Origin: RGZA01 sp041917755
GTDB lineage: Bacteria > Pseudomonadota > Alphaproteobacteria > UBA9219 > RGZA01
Length of the DNA stretch: 64,000 bases
Assembly: GCA_041917755.1 (NCBI GenBank)
Contig: JAYRWY010000005.1
Coordinates: 62,001-126,000 of the forward strand
Direction of reading: 5' to 3'
Shown in pieces: positions 40,718 through 49,873 of the stretch. Position 1 is the first letter of the stretch, and each line of letters starts with the position of its first letter. The notes beneath the pieces were generated by a model. That model did not search any database. It was not told where the DNA came from and saw only the letters and a program-made list of their open reading frames with translations. A program made the translations under genes and the position numbers.

Positions 40718-41329
40718 ATGAGTAATGTTACACGTCTTAGTCATTTTGCGCGCGTACCCGAGAAACAGTGGAAGGCGTTGCAGCCAAGAGTAACCAAGCT
40801 CAATATCGGTTATACCGAATTCATTACCTTGATGCGAAGCAAAGAATTACTGGCGGTGGTTGTGCAAGCAACCCATGAGCGTGTCGAGGGCGAGCTTGCT
40901 TATGGGGAGGTTACCCATCGCAGCACTGGTGATTATGAATTGATTTATCGTGATGAGCTTACCGGTAAGCTCGAGCGCCGCACCGCTTATGAAATTGAAG
41001 CCGTTACAGCGCGCGTGGCACTTGAAAATCGCCTTGATTTACTGAGCGGCAGAGGGCTTTACGTTAATCCGTCACTGATCGGGCAAGTCATCAAGCATGG
41101 ATCGATTGTATCGATTGCCCCGCATTTCGAAGATGGGGCGCATGCCGATGCGCGCATCAAATTGCCCCATCAACACCAACCATTCTTGCGGATGTTGGAG
41201 ATGAACGGGTATTCATTCAATGGGCCGCATATCGTGGGCCGTCCGGCGCAGGCACCGCGTCGTCCAACGCAGCAAGAGCAGTATCAGCAAGCGGCCCGCG
41301 CCAAGGATGCGCCCAAAGTTGAGTGGTGA
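40718..41329 (+). CDS. Hypothetical protein
   Basis: 203 residues, soluble, no recognised family. The middle has GELAYGEVTHRSTGDYELIY and RRTAYEIEAVTARVALENRL; the C-terminus is Gln/Ala/Arg-rich and probably disordered. AAGGA eight bases upstream of ATG 40718 is a good ribosome binding site. It sits between hemJ and rho on the same strand but with its own intergenic spacers. Function unknown. Confidence 0.6.
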   Translation: MSNVTRLSHFARVPEKQWKALQPRVTKLNIGYTEFITLMRSKELLAVVVQATHERVEGELAYGEVTHRSTGDYELIYRDELTGKLERRTAYEIEAVTARVALENRLDLLSGRGLYVNPSLIGQVIKHGSIVSIAPHFEDGAHADARIKLPHQHQPFLRMLEMNGYSFNGPHIVGRPAQAPRRPTQQEQYQQAARAKDAPKVEW

Positions 41330-41334
41330 TTGTT

Positions 41335-41904
41335 TTAAGCGGGTTGCAGGGATTTTGAAAAGGCGATGCAGCGTGCGCTGGGGAATTCAATGATGCGGTC
41401 GGTCGGTTCCGGGTCACGGGGAATAAACCCGGTACTCATCAATGAACGATGCGATTGGGTATTGGTGGCATCGGATACCGCCACCACTTCGCATGCGCCT
41501 CTATCCATTAATACGCCTTCGATTTTGGTGAGCATGGAGCGGCCATATTTTTTATCGCGTTCGCCTGCCAGAATAAAACGGCCGATTTCATAACAATGGC
41601 TGCGGTCTGCAACCGGTTGCACAATCACAAAGCCGACAGGCACGCCGCGGGCTCTATCCACCGCGAAATAACATTCGCCAACCCCGTAATAGCCTAAAAA
41701 CTCCTCGCGCTTTTGCGTGGTGCTCAGGAAATCCAGTCGCGCGGTTGCGGCATCCAAGCGTTCATCGGCCAGCCCATAATGGATATGGCTGCGGCGGATG
41801 GCGGCGCATAATTCATCCACCAGCGCATCGCCATAAGCGCAATGATCAAACGTATCGGTCTGTGCATCAAACGGCACAAGGGTAATCACGGGCAGGGATG
41901 GCAT
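41335..41904 (-). CDS. GNAT-family N-acetyltransferase
   Basis: 189 residues with a GNAT-like layout: ECYFAVDRARGVPVGFVIVQ (beta4 strand region), IGRFILAGERDKKYGRSMLT in place of the acetyl-CoA-binding motif A (Q/R-x-x-G-x-G/A reduced to KKYGRSM), and NTQSHRSLMSTGFIPRDPEP, the motif B region typical of acetyltransferases. The substrate is unknown. No clear Shine-Dalgarno. A 10-bp inverted repeat lies just upstream of its start. Confidence 0.75.
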   Translation of the reverse strand: MPSLPVITLVPFDAQTDTFDHCAYGDALVDELCAAIRRSHIHYGLADERLDAATARLDFLSTTQKREEFLGYYGVGECYFAVDRARGVPVGFVIVQPVADRSHCYEIGRFILAGERDKKYGRSMLTKIEGVLMDRGACEVVAVSDATNTQSHRSLMSTGFIPRDPEPTDRIIEFPSARCIAFSKSLQPA

Positions 41905-41913
41905 AGCTAAACT

Positions 41914-41939
41914 CTCAATTCTCTAATCGGAGAATTGAG
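41914..41939. repeat. 10-bp inverted repeat upstream of the acetyltransferase gene
   Basis: CTCAATTCTC (41914-41923) and GAGAATTGAG (41930-41939) around a six-base loop. It lies 9 bases before the acetyltransferase start and could be an operator or a stem-loop in the leader; no T-run is present in either direction. Confidence 0.5.
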
Positions 41940-42297
41940 CCATGGATTTATGAAACTAATCAGCAAAATCGCCCTAATGCGGCGATAAGGCCCAGTGTGG
42001 CGGGTCAACCACAACGGCGATGGATGTGCGTTAACACACTATTCAGCTTGACTCTTAACCGGAATTTTAGATATCGTTGCTACAGTTTTAAAGCGTTTGG
42101 TTGTTTTTGTGGCCCAACCCGTGGGCTGCAACTCTCAAAAAATACGCAATTTTGGCGTTTAACTCTTCAAAAATCCATCTTCCACTTTGTCTGGCCAATT
42201 CCCTTCATTCGGGTCATTTGCCTTAAAAGTCAGGAAAAAAGTAAATGGAGCCTGAGGATGTGTTTAGCCATTCATTCCCTCTCTAGCAAAAGAACCC
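41940..42297. other. Long intergenic leader upstream of rho
   Basis: A 358-base gene-free stretch. A weak promoter candidate is TTGACT at 42048 with a -10-like ATATCG near 42071, which would leave a leader of over 200 bases. C-rich, weakly structured tracts and a poly-A/T middle fit a rho-utilisation leader; rho genes often control themselves by early termination. No small gene is supported. Confidence 0.4.
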
Positions 42298-43728
42298 ATG
42301 ACCGATACCCCTGAAAAACCACCCGTAAAAGAAAAAAAAGAACGCCTGACCGTAAAGCTCGCTGAAAAGCCGGCGCCGGTTGTACAGGCCGAGCCAGAAG
42401 CTCCCGCGGCTGCACCTGTTGTTGCGCCCGAACCCGTGCCATTCAACACCGAAGGCGGTGAAGGCCGCCCGATGAACCTTAAGGAACTCAAGGTCAAGAA
42501 TGCCGGCGAACTATTGAAAATTGCCGAAGAACTGCAAATTGAAAATGCAGGTACGCTGCGTAAGCAAGATATGATGTTCGCGATTTTGAAATCGCTGGCT
42601 GAAAAAGATGTGCCCATTGCCGGTGACGGCGTATTGGAAGTATTGCAAGACGGCTTCGGCTTCTTGCGTTCACCTGAATCCAACTATCTGCCAGGCCCGG
42701 ATGATATTTACGTCAGCCCAAGCCAGGTGCGTAAATTTGGTCTGCGCACCGGTGACACAGTGGAAGGACAAATTCGTTCTCCCAAGGATGGCGAGCGTTA
42801 TTTCGCACTGTTAAAAGTGAACTCCATCAATTTCGATGATCCTGAAAAAATCCGTCATCGCATTAATTTTGATAACCTCACCCCGCTTTATCCGATGAAG
42901 AAAATCAACCTTGAAGTGATCGACTTCAAGGCGAAGGATTTAACAACGCGCATCATTGATCTGGTATCGCCGCTGGGTAAGGGTCAACGCGCATTGATTG
43001 TTGCGCCGCCACGTACCGGTAAAACGGTGATGATGCAAAACATCGCGCATGCGATTACCGCCAACCATAAAGAAGTTTATCTGATTGTCTTGCTGATTGA
43101 TGAACGCCCCGAAGAAGTGACCGACATGTCGCGCAGCGTAAAGGGCGAGGTCATTTCATCGACCTTCGATGAACCGGCATCACGTCACGTACAGGTTACC
43201 GAAATGGTGCTGGAAAAGGCCAAGCGTCTGGTGGAAGCCAAGCGCGATGTGGTCATTTTGCTGGATAGCATTACGCGTTTAGCCCGCGCCTATAACACCG
43301 TGGTTCCTTCATCAGGTAAGGTATTGACCGGTGGTGTGGATGCCAACGCCTTGCAACGCCCCAAACGCTTCTTTGGTGCGGCACGTAACATTGAAGAAGG
43401 CGGTTCGCTGACCATTATCTCAACCGCCCTGATTGATACCGGCAGCCGTATGGACGAAGTGATCTTTGAAGAATTCAAAGGCACGGGTAACAGTGAAATC
43501 GTGCTTGATCGCAAATTGGCCGATAAGCGTACCTTCCCTGCGATTGATATTTCCAAATCGGGTACCCGTAAGGAAGAATTGCTGGTGGATAAGGCCACGC
43601 TTACCAAGATGTGGGTCCTGCGCCGTATTCTGATGCCGATGGGCGTTGCGGATTCCATTGAATTCCTGCAGGAAAAACTCAAGACGTCGAAGTCGAACCA
43701 CGACTTCTTTGACTCAATGAATACGTAA
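42298..43728 (+). CDS. rho: Transcription termination factor Rho
   Basis: Hexameric RNA helicase that ends transcription. The first about 55 residues are an added Lys/Pro/Ala/Glu-rich segment. Then come the Rho N-terminal helix (MNLKELKVKNAGELLKIAEE), the cold-shock RNA-binding domain (DGVLEVLQDGFGFLRSPESN), the P-loop VAPPRTGKTVMMQNIAHAI, LLIDERPEEVTDM with Walker B and the Q/R loop regions SLTIISTALIDTGSRMDEVI. Length 476 including the extension. In related genomes it precedes mnmE; here mnmE is on the far side of oriC. Confidence 0.97.
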   Translation: MTDTPEKPPVKEKKERLTVKLAEKPAPVVQAEPEAPAAAPVVAPEPVPFNTEGGEGRPMNLKELKVKNAGELLKIAEELQIENAGTLRKQDMMFAILKSLAEKDVPIAGDGVLEVLQDGFGFLRSPESNYLPGPDDIYVSPSQVRKFGLRTGDTVEGQIRSPKDGERYFALLKVNSINFDDPEKIRHRINFDNLTPLYPMKKINLEVIDFKAKDLTTRIIDLVSPLGKGQRALIVAPPRTGKTVMMQNIAHAITANHKEVYLIVLLIDERPEEVTDMSRSVKGEVISSTFDEPASRHVQVTEMVLEKAKRLVEAKRDVVILLDSITRLARAYNTVVPSSGKVLTGGVDANALQRPKRFFGAARNIEEGGSLTIISTALIDTGSRMDEVIFEEFKGTGNSEIVLDRKLADKRTFPAIDISKSGTRKEELLVDKATLTKMWVLRRILMPMGVADSIEFLQEKLKTSKSNHDFFDSMNT

Positions 43729-43741
43729 TAATTGCTCAAAT

Positions 43742-43769
43742 TTGACAAGCGTTATTCGTTTCGTAAACT
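43742..43769 (+). promoter_or_regulatory. Candidate sigma-70 promoter for the 85-residue gene
   Basis: Perfect -35 TTGACA (43742-43747), 16-base spacer, TAAACT (43764-43769). It would place the transcript start just upstream of the AAAGGAG ribosome binding site (43777-43783). Confidence 0.5.
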
Positions 43770-43792
43770 AAGTACTAAAGGAGTGCTAGTTT

Positions 43793-44050
43793 ATGGTTAT
43801 TTTTATGCGCGTAAGTGCAAGTAATGATGCACAAAATATGATGCTATCGAAGGGGATCAGCTGCGGCTTATGGGACAACATTTCGTTCGAATATTACGGA
43901 CAGCAGGGCTGGCTGGGCCGATATGAATACGATGTCGGCAATTATGTAGTTTGTGTTTCAGCCAAGACCCCATATCTGGGGGTAATAAAAAATATTCAAG
44001 AAAAACAGAGTGGAAAGCTAAAAGAATATTTTATAAAATCCGTTCAGTAG
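43793..44050 (+). CDS. Small hypothetical protein
   Basis: 85 residues (starts MVIFMRVSASNDAQNMML), containing ISFEYYGQQGWLGRYEYDVG and ending LKEYFIKSVQ; no signal peptide and no recognised family. AAAGGAG nine bases before the ATG and a good promoter upstream support it as a real gene. It lies between rho and the convergent holA, about 42 bases from the latter. Confidence 0.55.
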   Translation: MVIFMRVSASNDAQNMMLSKGISCGLWDNISFEYYGQQGWLGRYEYDVGNYVVCVSAKTPYLGVIKNIQEKQSGKLKEYFIKSVQ

Positions 44051-44091
44051 TCCAAAACCATCTTTTAGTAGCCATAAGTCAGGCGCAGTCG

Positions 44092-45123
44092 TCACTTCCC
44101 CAGCCGTGCCACATTATACATGGCGCGTTCACCAAGACGGTCGGCGGGAAGACCGGATGTTTTGCATTTCATTTCTGCTTCCAGCAATGCGGCCAGCGCA
44201 TCCATGACTTTTGCTGCGCTCCAGCTGCGCAGTTGTTTTTGCATTTGCGCTTCGCGCTTGAAGAAAATCGGCGGGCGCATGGATTTAACTGCTTCCATTG
44301 CGCCCATGTTTTCATCCTGCATTTTGCCAAGGCCTTCGTAAATCTTGGTCAAATGACGCATGGCGGCACGCAAAAACTGGATGGGTTGGATACCTTCGGC
44401 ATGTAGTTTAGCCAGCATGGCATCAAGCTTGGCAATATCACCACTGGCAGCAGCCCATACCGCGTCATCCACTTCTTCGCCTGCGGCATCGGTGATGCAG
44501 TCCTTGATGTGCTCGAGTGTAATTTTCTTATCCGCTTCTTTCCATGCATAGGAAATCAATTTATCGACTTCCATGCGGATACCGCTGCGGTCGGGCGGCA
44601 GAACGGCGGATAACGCCATTAACGCATCGCGGTCGATGCTAAACCCTTCAGCTTTTATCATTGTTGCAATGGTATCGGTCAGTGCTGCGCCTTCTTCCGC
44701 ATAACATGGAATGGCCATCGCCTTGGGGTCATCTTCGATGCGATTGCGAAGCTTGGAGCGCTTATCTAATTCGCCCGCTTCCAATATCGCGATGCTATCG
44801 GAGGGCGGGAGGTTGGATAATACATGGTCAATAGCGGCAAATACGCTACCATCGCCTGCATCGCGAAGACGCACCAGACGCCGCCCGCCCATCATGGAGA
44901 TGGTGGACATTTCATCGTGAAAGCGCGACGAGGCTTCATCAAGCGAGGATGCCGAAAGTTCAGACACCGAGAACGGATCATTGATATCGGGCACGCATTT
45001 GGCCGCCAGTTTTTGTGCCCGCTCACGTACCAAGCCCGCATCGGGCCCGTATAATAAAAAAACCCGCACACTGAAATCAGGTTTTTCAATAAACGCAGCG
45101 GATTTGTTGGCCGTGAGCTTCAT
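44092..45123 (-). CDS. holA: DNA polymerase III delta subunit
   Basis: Clamp-loader subunit that opens the sliding clamp. Family features: N-terminal VRVFLLYGPDAGLVRERAQK, GGRRLVRLRDAGDG, IAILEAGELDKRSKLRNRIE, IPCYAEEGAALTD and the C-terminal helix FLRAAMRHLTKIYEGLGKMQ. Length 343 is typical. Its start overlaps the lptE stop by one base (TAATG). Conserved lptE-holA coupling is kept, but parB is not its neighbour here. Confidence 0.95.
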   Translation of the reverse strand: MKLTANKSAAFIEKPDFSVRVFLLYGPDAGLVRERAQKLAAKCVPDINDPFSVSELSASSLDEASSRFHDEMSTISMMGGRRLVRLRDAGDGSVFAAIDHVLSNLPPSDSIAILEAGELDKRSKLRNRIEDDPKAMAIPCYAEEGAALTDTIATMIKAEGFSIDRDALMALSAVLPPDRSGIRMEVDKLISYAWKEADKKITLEHIKDCITDAAGEEVDDAVWAAASGDIAKLDAMLAKLHAEGIQPIQFLRAAMRHLTKIYEGLGKMQDENMGAMEAVKSMRPPIFFKREAQMQKQLRSWSAAKVMDALAALLEAEMKCKTSGLPADRLGERAMYNVARLGK

Positions 45124-45734
45124 TACTTGAAAATACCTTTGGAGGTCGGCTCCGGCTTTGTAAGCGCATCCAGTTTATCGGTGAAGACCGGCTCGCGCAC
45201 AGTGGCTTCGGCATCCGACATGGGTGAGGGGGAATATTCCTTTTGGCCGTAATAGACCAATAATTGCGTGACAATCAGATCGGAGAGTTCACGCAGCGCA
45301 CGTTCGGCCGATGCTTCTTTGGAGACCAGCGCGCCATATTGCGCATCGATTTTATCGTAGCCGACGAAGGTTCTGGAAGTGCCGGAATAAATGCGTTTTT
45401 GCGTAGCATTATCGGTGAGAGTGTAATTGGCGACATAGGTTATTTTTTTGCGCAAAGTGGTTGCGTCTTTTTGCAGACCCAAATCATCTTCGGTGGTTCT
45501 GATGCCCACCGACAATGTTGCATCGGTTTTATCGGGGCGGCCCGCACCATACATCCGGTCGATTAAAAAGTTACGCAGGATCTGGCCTTTTTCATCGGCG
45601 ATGTTGGCAATGGCGATGCGGTTGAGGCGGACTTCCTGGGCGGTTGCATCCGCGCCAAAGGGGCGCTCGCCATAAACAGGGCGATAGCAAGAAGAGAGCA
45701 GAAACGGCAAAAGCAGAATGATGAAAATACGCAT
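45123..45734 (-). CDS. lptE: LPS-assembly lipoprotein LptE
   Basis: Outer membrane lipoprotein that plugs the LptD barrel in lipopolysaccharide transport. The signal peptide MRIFIILLLPFLLSSCYRPV has a lipobox LLSSC, followed by YGERPFGADATAQEVRLNRI and family strands. ATG 45734 is the natural start, with the signal peptide at once; an extra three residues are possible. About 203 residues, at the upper usual range, with an acidic tail. It lies between DUF2330 and holA. Confidence 0.9.
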   Translation of the reverse strand: MRIFIILLLPFLLSSCYRPVYGERPFGADATAQEVRLNRIAIANIADEKGQILRNFLIDRMYGAGRPDKTDATLSVGIRTTEDDLGLQKDATTLRKKITYVANYTLTDNATQKRIYSGTSRTFVGYDKIDAQYGALVSKEASAERALRELSDLIVTQLLVYYGQKEYSPSPMSDAEATVREPVFTDKLDALTKPEPTSKGIFK

Positions 45735-45815
45735 GAAAGCCAAATGGAACCTAATGCACCGATGAGGGGTTTAGGTTAGCCCATTAGGAAGGCTATTCCA
45801 ACGTAGTTTTGCAGC

Positions 45816-47255
45816 TTATTTGGCCGCGTTAAACTTTTCGCGCAGGGTTTTTTGTGGCCATCCGGTCAGGCGGGAGAGGTTTTGCTCGTCGTGCATGTCG
45901 CGGGTGGTAACGCTTTGCTGGTAAGGGGTGATATCACAAGCGGGCTTGTCATCCAGCGTTGCAGGAAGATGGGTAAAGAAGCGGACATTGAGGGTTTCTC
46001 TGGTGCCGTTTTCAATCAGGCCAATATCTTGCGGTAGGCCGGTTGCGTTATAACGGTAGTAAAGACGGGTCAGGAAAGGTTTATCTGCTGCTGCATGCTC
46101 ACGTTGCAGATGCTTGGGCATCATAGAATTAAGAGGGGCGGCTTTGGGCAACATCATGCCGCCAATCAGATTATTCTGGTCAGGTGCATTGGCAATGGTA
46201 TGGGCAAGGTCTGCGGGTAAATTACCTGATGGTTTTTCATTTAGCCAATTCACGCCAATGGCGGATAGCACATCTGCGGATAGTGCAGCCTCGCCGGCAA
46301 ATTCGGTAATAAGTGCGTTGCCTTCGGATTTCACGCGCATATTCAAAATGCGGTTATAAATCGCCGGAAAATCACGTGTGACGTAAGGCGGCATGTCGGT
46401 ATCCATGCGTGCATTGGCAAGCGGAATGGAGCGCAAGAGCTGCGAGCCGACGCGGCCACCGGCAGACACCACATATAGGGTAAGCGATTGCCCGCCATCG
46501 TTGAAAATATCAACCGGGTTTGGTGTTTTTGGATCATTCATATCGGGCGCGGCGTTTAATACGCGCACTTCTTTGACCTTGGGCGCTTCAATGGTTATGG
46601 CGGGTGCGTTGATAAGGCCAAGACGAACGGGAAGAACCAGTTTGGGCGCATCATAGGAAATTTGCAGCGGCTTGAGATATTCGGCATCCATGCTGCTGCG
46701 TTTGGCTTTGGCCAATACAAAGGCCATACCGCGCTGGGTATAGGGCACAATAATGCGGTCGGTTTTGGGCGGTAATTTATAGCCTTTATCTGCCAGCCAT
46801 GTGACGAGATTAGCCGCATCTGCTGCGGGCAAGATGGAAATATCGTAATCGGTGTTATCGGCGATGTGTTTGGTGGTGACCGCGTAGGATTTTACCTCCA
46901 CCCCTGTTTTGGAAAGCGCGCCGCCCGCACCAGTGCACGGGTTGGGATCGGTTTCTTCGCGCAGGCGCGGCGCGGATAATTGATCAATGCTATCGAACAA
47001 TGACGCGCTGACTTCGCGGATATTTTGCGCCGAAATGCTGGATGGAACAGGAATAAGCATTGCCACATCACGCGCGGTGGAACTGATGCCGGGCAAGATG
47101 GTGAGCGTGTGATGCTGATTATGCGTGGCGATAATTACTTTGGTGGATGGAACCGCGATGGGTGTTTCATCATGACCCACGATGAAGCCGGGCATAGCGG
47201 ATGCAGGCGAAGCAAGCACCAGTAAACCGCAAAGGAAGAGAGGAAGTAGTTTCAT
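45816..47255 (-). CDS. DUF2330 family exported protein
   Basis: 479 residues with a signal peptide (LLPLFLCGLLVLASPASAMP). The N-terminal half follows the DUF2330 pattern: STKVIIATHNQHHTLTILPG, ARDVAMLIPVPSSISA, and SLFDSIDQLSAPRL, then a Cys in NPCTG. The family is of unknown function and probably periplasmic. AAGGA eight bases upstream selects ATG 47255. It interrupts the normally adjacent leuS and lptE, though on the same strand. Confidence 0.82.
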   Translation of the reverse strand: MKLLPLFLCGLLVLASPASAMPGFIVGHDETPIAVPSTKVIIATHNQHHTLTILPGISSTARDVAMLIPVPSSISAQNIREVSASLFDSIDQLSAPRLREETDPNPCTGAGGALSKTGVEVKSYAVTTKHIADNTDYDISILPAADAANLVTWLADKGYKLPPKTDRIIVPYTQRGMAFVLAKAKRSSMDAEYLKPLQISYDAPKLVLPVRLGLINAPAITIEAPKVKEVRVLNAAPDMNDPKTPNPVDIFNDGGQSLTLYVVSAGGRVGSQLLRSIPLANARMDTDMPPYVTRDFPAIYNRILNMRVKSEGNALITEFAGEAALSADVLSAIGVNWLNEKPSGNLPADLAHTIANAPDQNNLIGGMMLPKAAPLNSMMPKHLQREHAAADKPFLTRLYYRYNATGLPQDIGLIENGTRETLNVRFFTHLPATLDDKPACDITPYQQSVTTRDMHDEQNLSRLTGWPQKTLREKFNAAK

Positions 47256-47295
47256 ACGCATCATCCTTCTTATGGCAAACATGGTTACTTAAGTG

Positions 47296-49839
47296 TTACG
47301 CCACCACATTCACAATCTTGTTGGGCACGATAATAACTTTCTTTGGTTGACACCCGTTTAATGCGCGCTGCACGGAATCTTGTGCCAATGCTGCGGCTTC
47401 GGCCTTATCCTTGGCGCAATCCCTAGGTAATTCAATGGTGGCGCGTAATTTACCATTCACCTGCACGGCGATGGTCACCACATTATCCACCAGCAATGCA
47501 GGGTCGGCCACGGGCCATGCCTCATCCACCAACAGGGTTTGATGGCCCAGCTTCTCCCACATTTCAGAGGCGATATGCGGCATCATCGGCGAGATAAGAC
47601 GGGTGATGGCTTCTACGCCTTCGCGGTAGACTGATGCGGTTGCATCCTTATCGGATACAAATTCTTCCAGCGTGTTGGTAAGCTTGCGCACTGCCGCCAC
47701 TGCCGAGTTGAATGCGAAGCGCTGCAAATGATCGGTAACTTCTGCAATGGTTTTATGGATAGCTTTGCGAACAGCATCGGATTTTGCGTTTGCAGGCGCA
47801 GCCGTTTTTGCATTCAATAAATCGGTATAAGGGGCTTCATCAACCAAACGCCAGAGGCGGTTGATATAACGCCATGCGCCATCAATGCCGCTTTCAGTCC
47901 ATTCAAGGTCTCTCTCAGGCGGGCTGTCGGAGAGCATGAATAAACGGGCGGTATCCGCGCCGTAAGCATCAATGATGCGGCCAGGGTCGACCACGTTTTT
48001 CTTGGATTTGCTCATCACCTCGACGCGGCCGACGGTGACGGGCTTGCCGGTTTTTACATTGATTGCTGTGCCATCGGGGCGCTTTTCCATTTCTTCTGGA
48101 TAAAGCCATTTGCCGTTTTCATCCTTATAGGACTCATGACAAATCATCCCTTGGGTGAAGAGACCGGCAAAGGGTTCTTTGAGACCCACATGCCCAGTTT
48201 CCTGCATCGCACGGGTAAAGAAGCGTGAATAGAGCAAATGTAAAATCGCATGTTCCACGCCGCCTACATATTGATCCACCGGCAACCAGTAATCGGTCGC
48301 GGATTTGGTAATGGGCGCGGCATCATTATGCGGGGAGCAGAAGCGCGCGTAATACCAGCTGCTATCCACAAAGGTATCGCAGGTATCGGTTTCGTGCTGT
48401 GCATCGGCATGGCAGCTTGGGCATTTCACATGTTTCCATGTGGGGTGATTATCCAAAGGATTGCCGCCTTTGGTAAAATCCGCATCTTCGGGAAGAACCA
48501 CGGGTAATTGGTTTTCCGGCACGGGCACAACGCCGCACGCCTTGCAGTGAATAATGGGAATAGGGCAGCCCCAATAACGCTGGCGGGATACGCCCCAGTC
48601 GCGCAGACGGAATTGTGTGACGCCTTCGCCAATGCCCATGGCCTTCAATTTTTCAATGGCAGCTTTCTTTGCTGCCGTCACATCAAGCCCGTTGAGGAAG
48701 TCAGAATTTTTAAGCGCGCCATCACCGGTATAGGGCAAGGGTTGGGCTTCACCGTTTTGCGCAATCACCTCAATGATGTTGAGATTATATTTGGTGGCAA
48801 AATCAAAATCGCGTTGGTCATGCGCGGGGCAACCAAAAATCGCGCCGGTGCCGTAATCCATCAACACAAAGTTGGCGACATAAACCGGCAATGTTTTGCC
48901 GGGGATAAAGGGATGCGCAACCGTGATACCTGTATCAAAGCCCTGCTTTTCAGCGGTTTCGATGGCGGCGGCGGTGGTACCGATTTTGTTGCATTCAATG
49001 ATGAATGCATCGAGTTTTGCGTCTTTGGCGGCGAGTTCCTTGGCCATTGGATGGCCAGGAGAAATGGCAACAAACGATGCGCCGAATAAGGTGTCTGGTC
49101 TTGTCGTAAAAACTTCGATTTTTTGTTGAGATTGCGTGACGGAGAAAAACACCCTCGCGCCTTCGCTTTTACCAATCCAGTTTTCCTGCATCAGGCGGAC
49201 TTTTTCCGGCCAGCGGTCAAGGGTGGAGAGTGATTGCAATAAATCTTCGGCATAGTGCGTGATTTTGAAAAACCATTGCGAGAGTTCGCGCTTTTCAACC
49301 AATGCGCCGCTGCGCCAGCCGCGGCCATCAATCACCTGTTCGTTTGCCAACACCGTTTCATCAATGGGATCCCAATTGACGAAGGATTTGCGGCGATAGG
49401 CCAGACCTTTTTTCAAAAAATCCAGAAACAGCTTTTGTTGTTGTTTGTAATACGCCACATCACAGGTTGCGAATTCACGGCTCCAGTCAATCGACAAACC
49501 AATCCGTTTCAATTCACCGCGCATCACGCTGATGTTGTCATAGGTCCAGTTCTTGGGGCTGATGCCTCGTTCACGCGCTGCGTTTTCAGCCGGCAGACCA
49601 AACGCATCCCAACCCATGGGATGCAGCACATTAAAGCCCTGTGCACGGCGCAAACGCGCCACCACATCACCCAAAGTATAATTGCGTACATGGCCCATAT
49701 GGATGCGTCCCGATGGATACGGAAACATCGATAGGACGTAATATTTCTTCTTCGATGAATCTTCTTTGGCTTCAAAACTCTTCTTGGAATTCCAAAGATC
49801 CTGCCATTTTTTTTCTGTTGCGCCGTGATTGTAATTCAT
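47296..49839 (-). CDS. leuS: Leucyl-tRNA synthetase
   Basis: Charges tRNA-Leu. The class I HIGH motif is in YPSGRIHMGHVRNYTLGD, followed by GWDAFGLPAENAARE; the CP1 editing domain holds TTRPDTLFGASFVAISPGHP (here FTTRPDTLFGA) and YGTGAIFGCPAHDQRDFDF; the zinc-like CKACGVVPV and CPSCH pairs are present; KMSKS appears as MSKSKKNVVDP. Length 847 is normal. DUF3576 is upstream in the usual order. Confidence 0.97.
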   Translation of the reverse strand: MNYNHGATEKKWQDLWNSKKSFEAKEDSSKKKYYVLSMFPYPSGRIHMGHVRNYTLGDVVARLRRAQGFNVLHPMGWDAFGLPAENAARERGISPKNWTYDNISVMRGELKRIGLSIDWSREFATCDVAYYKQQQKLFLDFLKKGLAYRRKSFVNWDPIDETVLANEQVIDGRGWRSGALVEKRELSQWFFKITHYAEDLLQSLSTLDRWPEKVRLMQENWIGKSEGARVFFSVTQSQQKIEVFTTRPDTLFGASFVAISPGHPMAKELAAKDAKLDAFIIECNKIGTTAAAIETAEKQGFDTGITVAHPFIPGKTLPVYVANFVLMDYGTGAIFGCPAHDQRDFDFATKYNLNIIEVIAQNGEAQPLPYTGDGALKNSDFLNGLDVTAAKKAAIEKLKAMGIGEGVTQFRLRDWGVSRQRYWGCPIPIIHCKACGVVPVPENQLPVVLPEDADFTKGGNPLDNHPTWKHVKCPSCHADAQHETDTCDTFVDSSWYYARFCSPHNDAAPITKSATDYWLPVDQYVGGVEHAILHLLYSRFFTRAMQETGHVGLKEPFAGLFTQGMICHESYKDENGKWLYPEEMEKRPDGTAINVKTGKPVTVGRVEVMSKSKKNVVDPGRIIDAYGADTARLFMLSDSPPERDLEWTESGIDGAWRYINRLWRLVDEAPYTDLLNAKTAAPANAKSDAVRKAIHKTIAEVTDHLQRFAFNSAVAAVRKLTNTLEEFVSDKDATASVYREGVEAITRLISPMMPHIASEMWEKLGHQTLLVDEAWPVADPALLVDNVVTIAVQVNGKLRATIELPRDCAKDKAEAAALAQDSVQRALNGCQPKKVIIVPNKIVNVVA

Positions 49840-49873
49840 TGTGAAAATGCCGTGAGTTTAAAACTTAAAAAAA

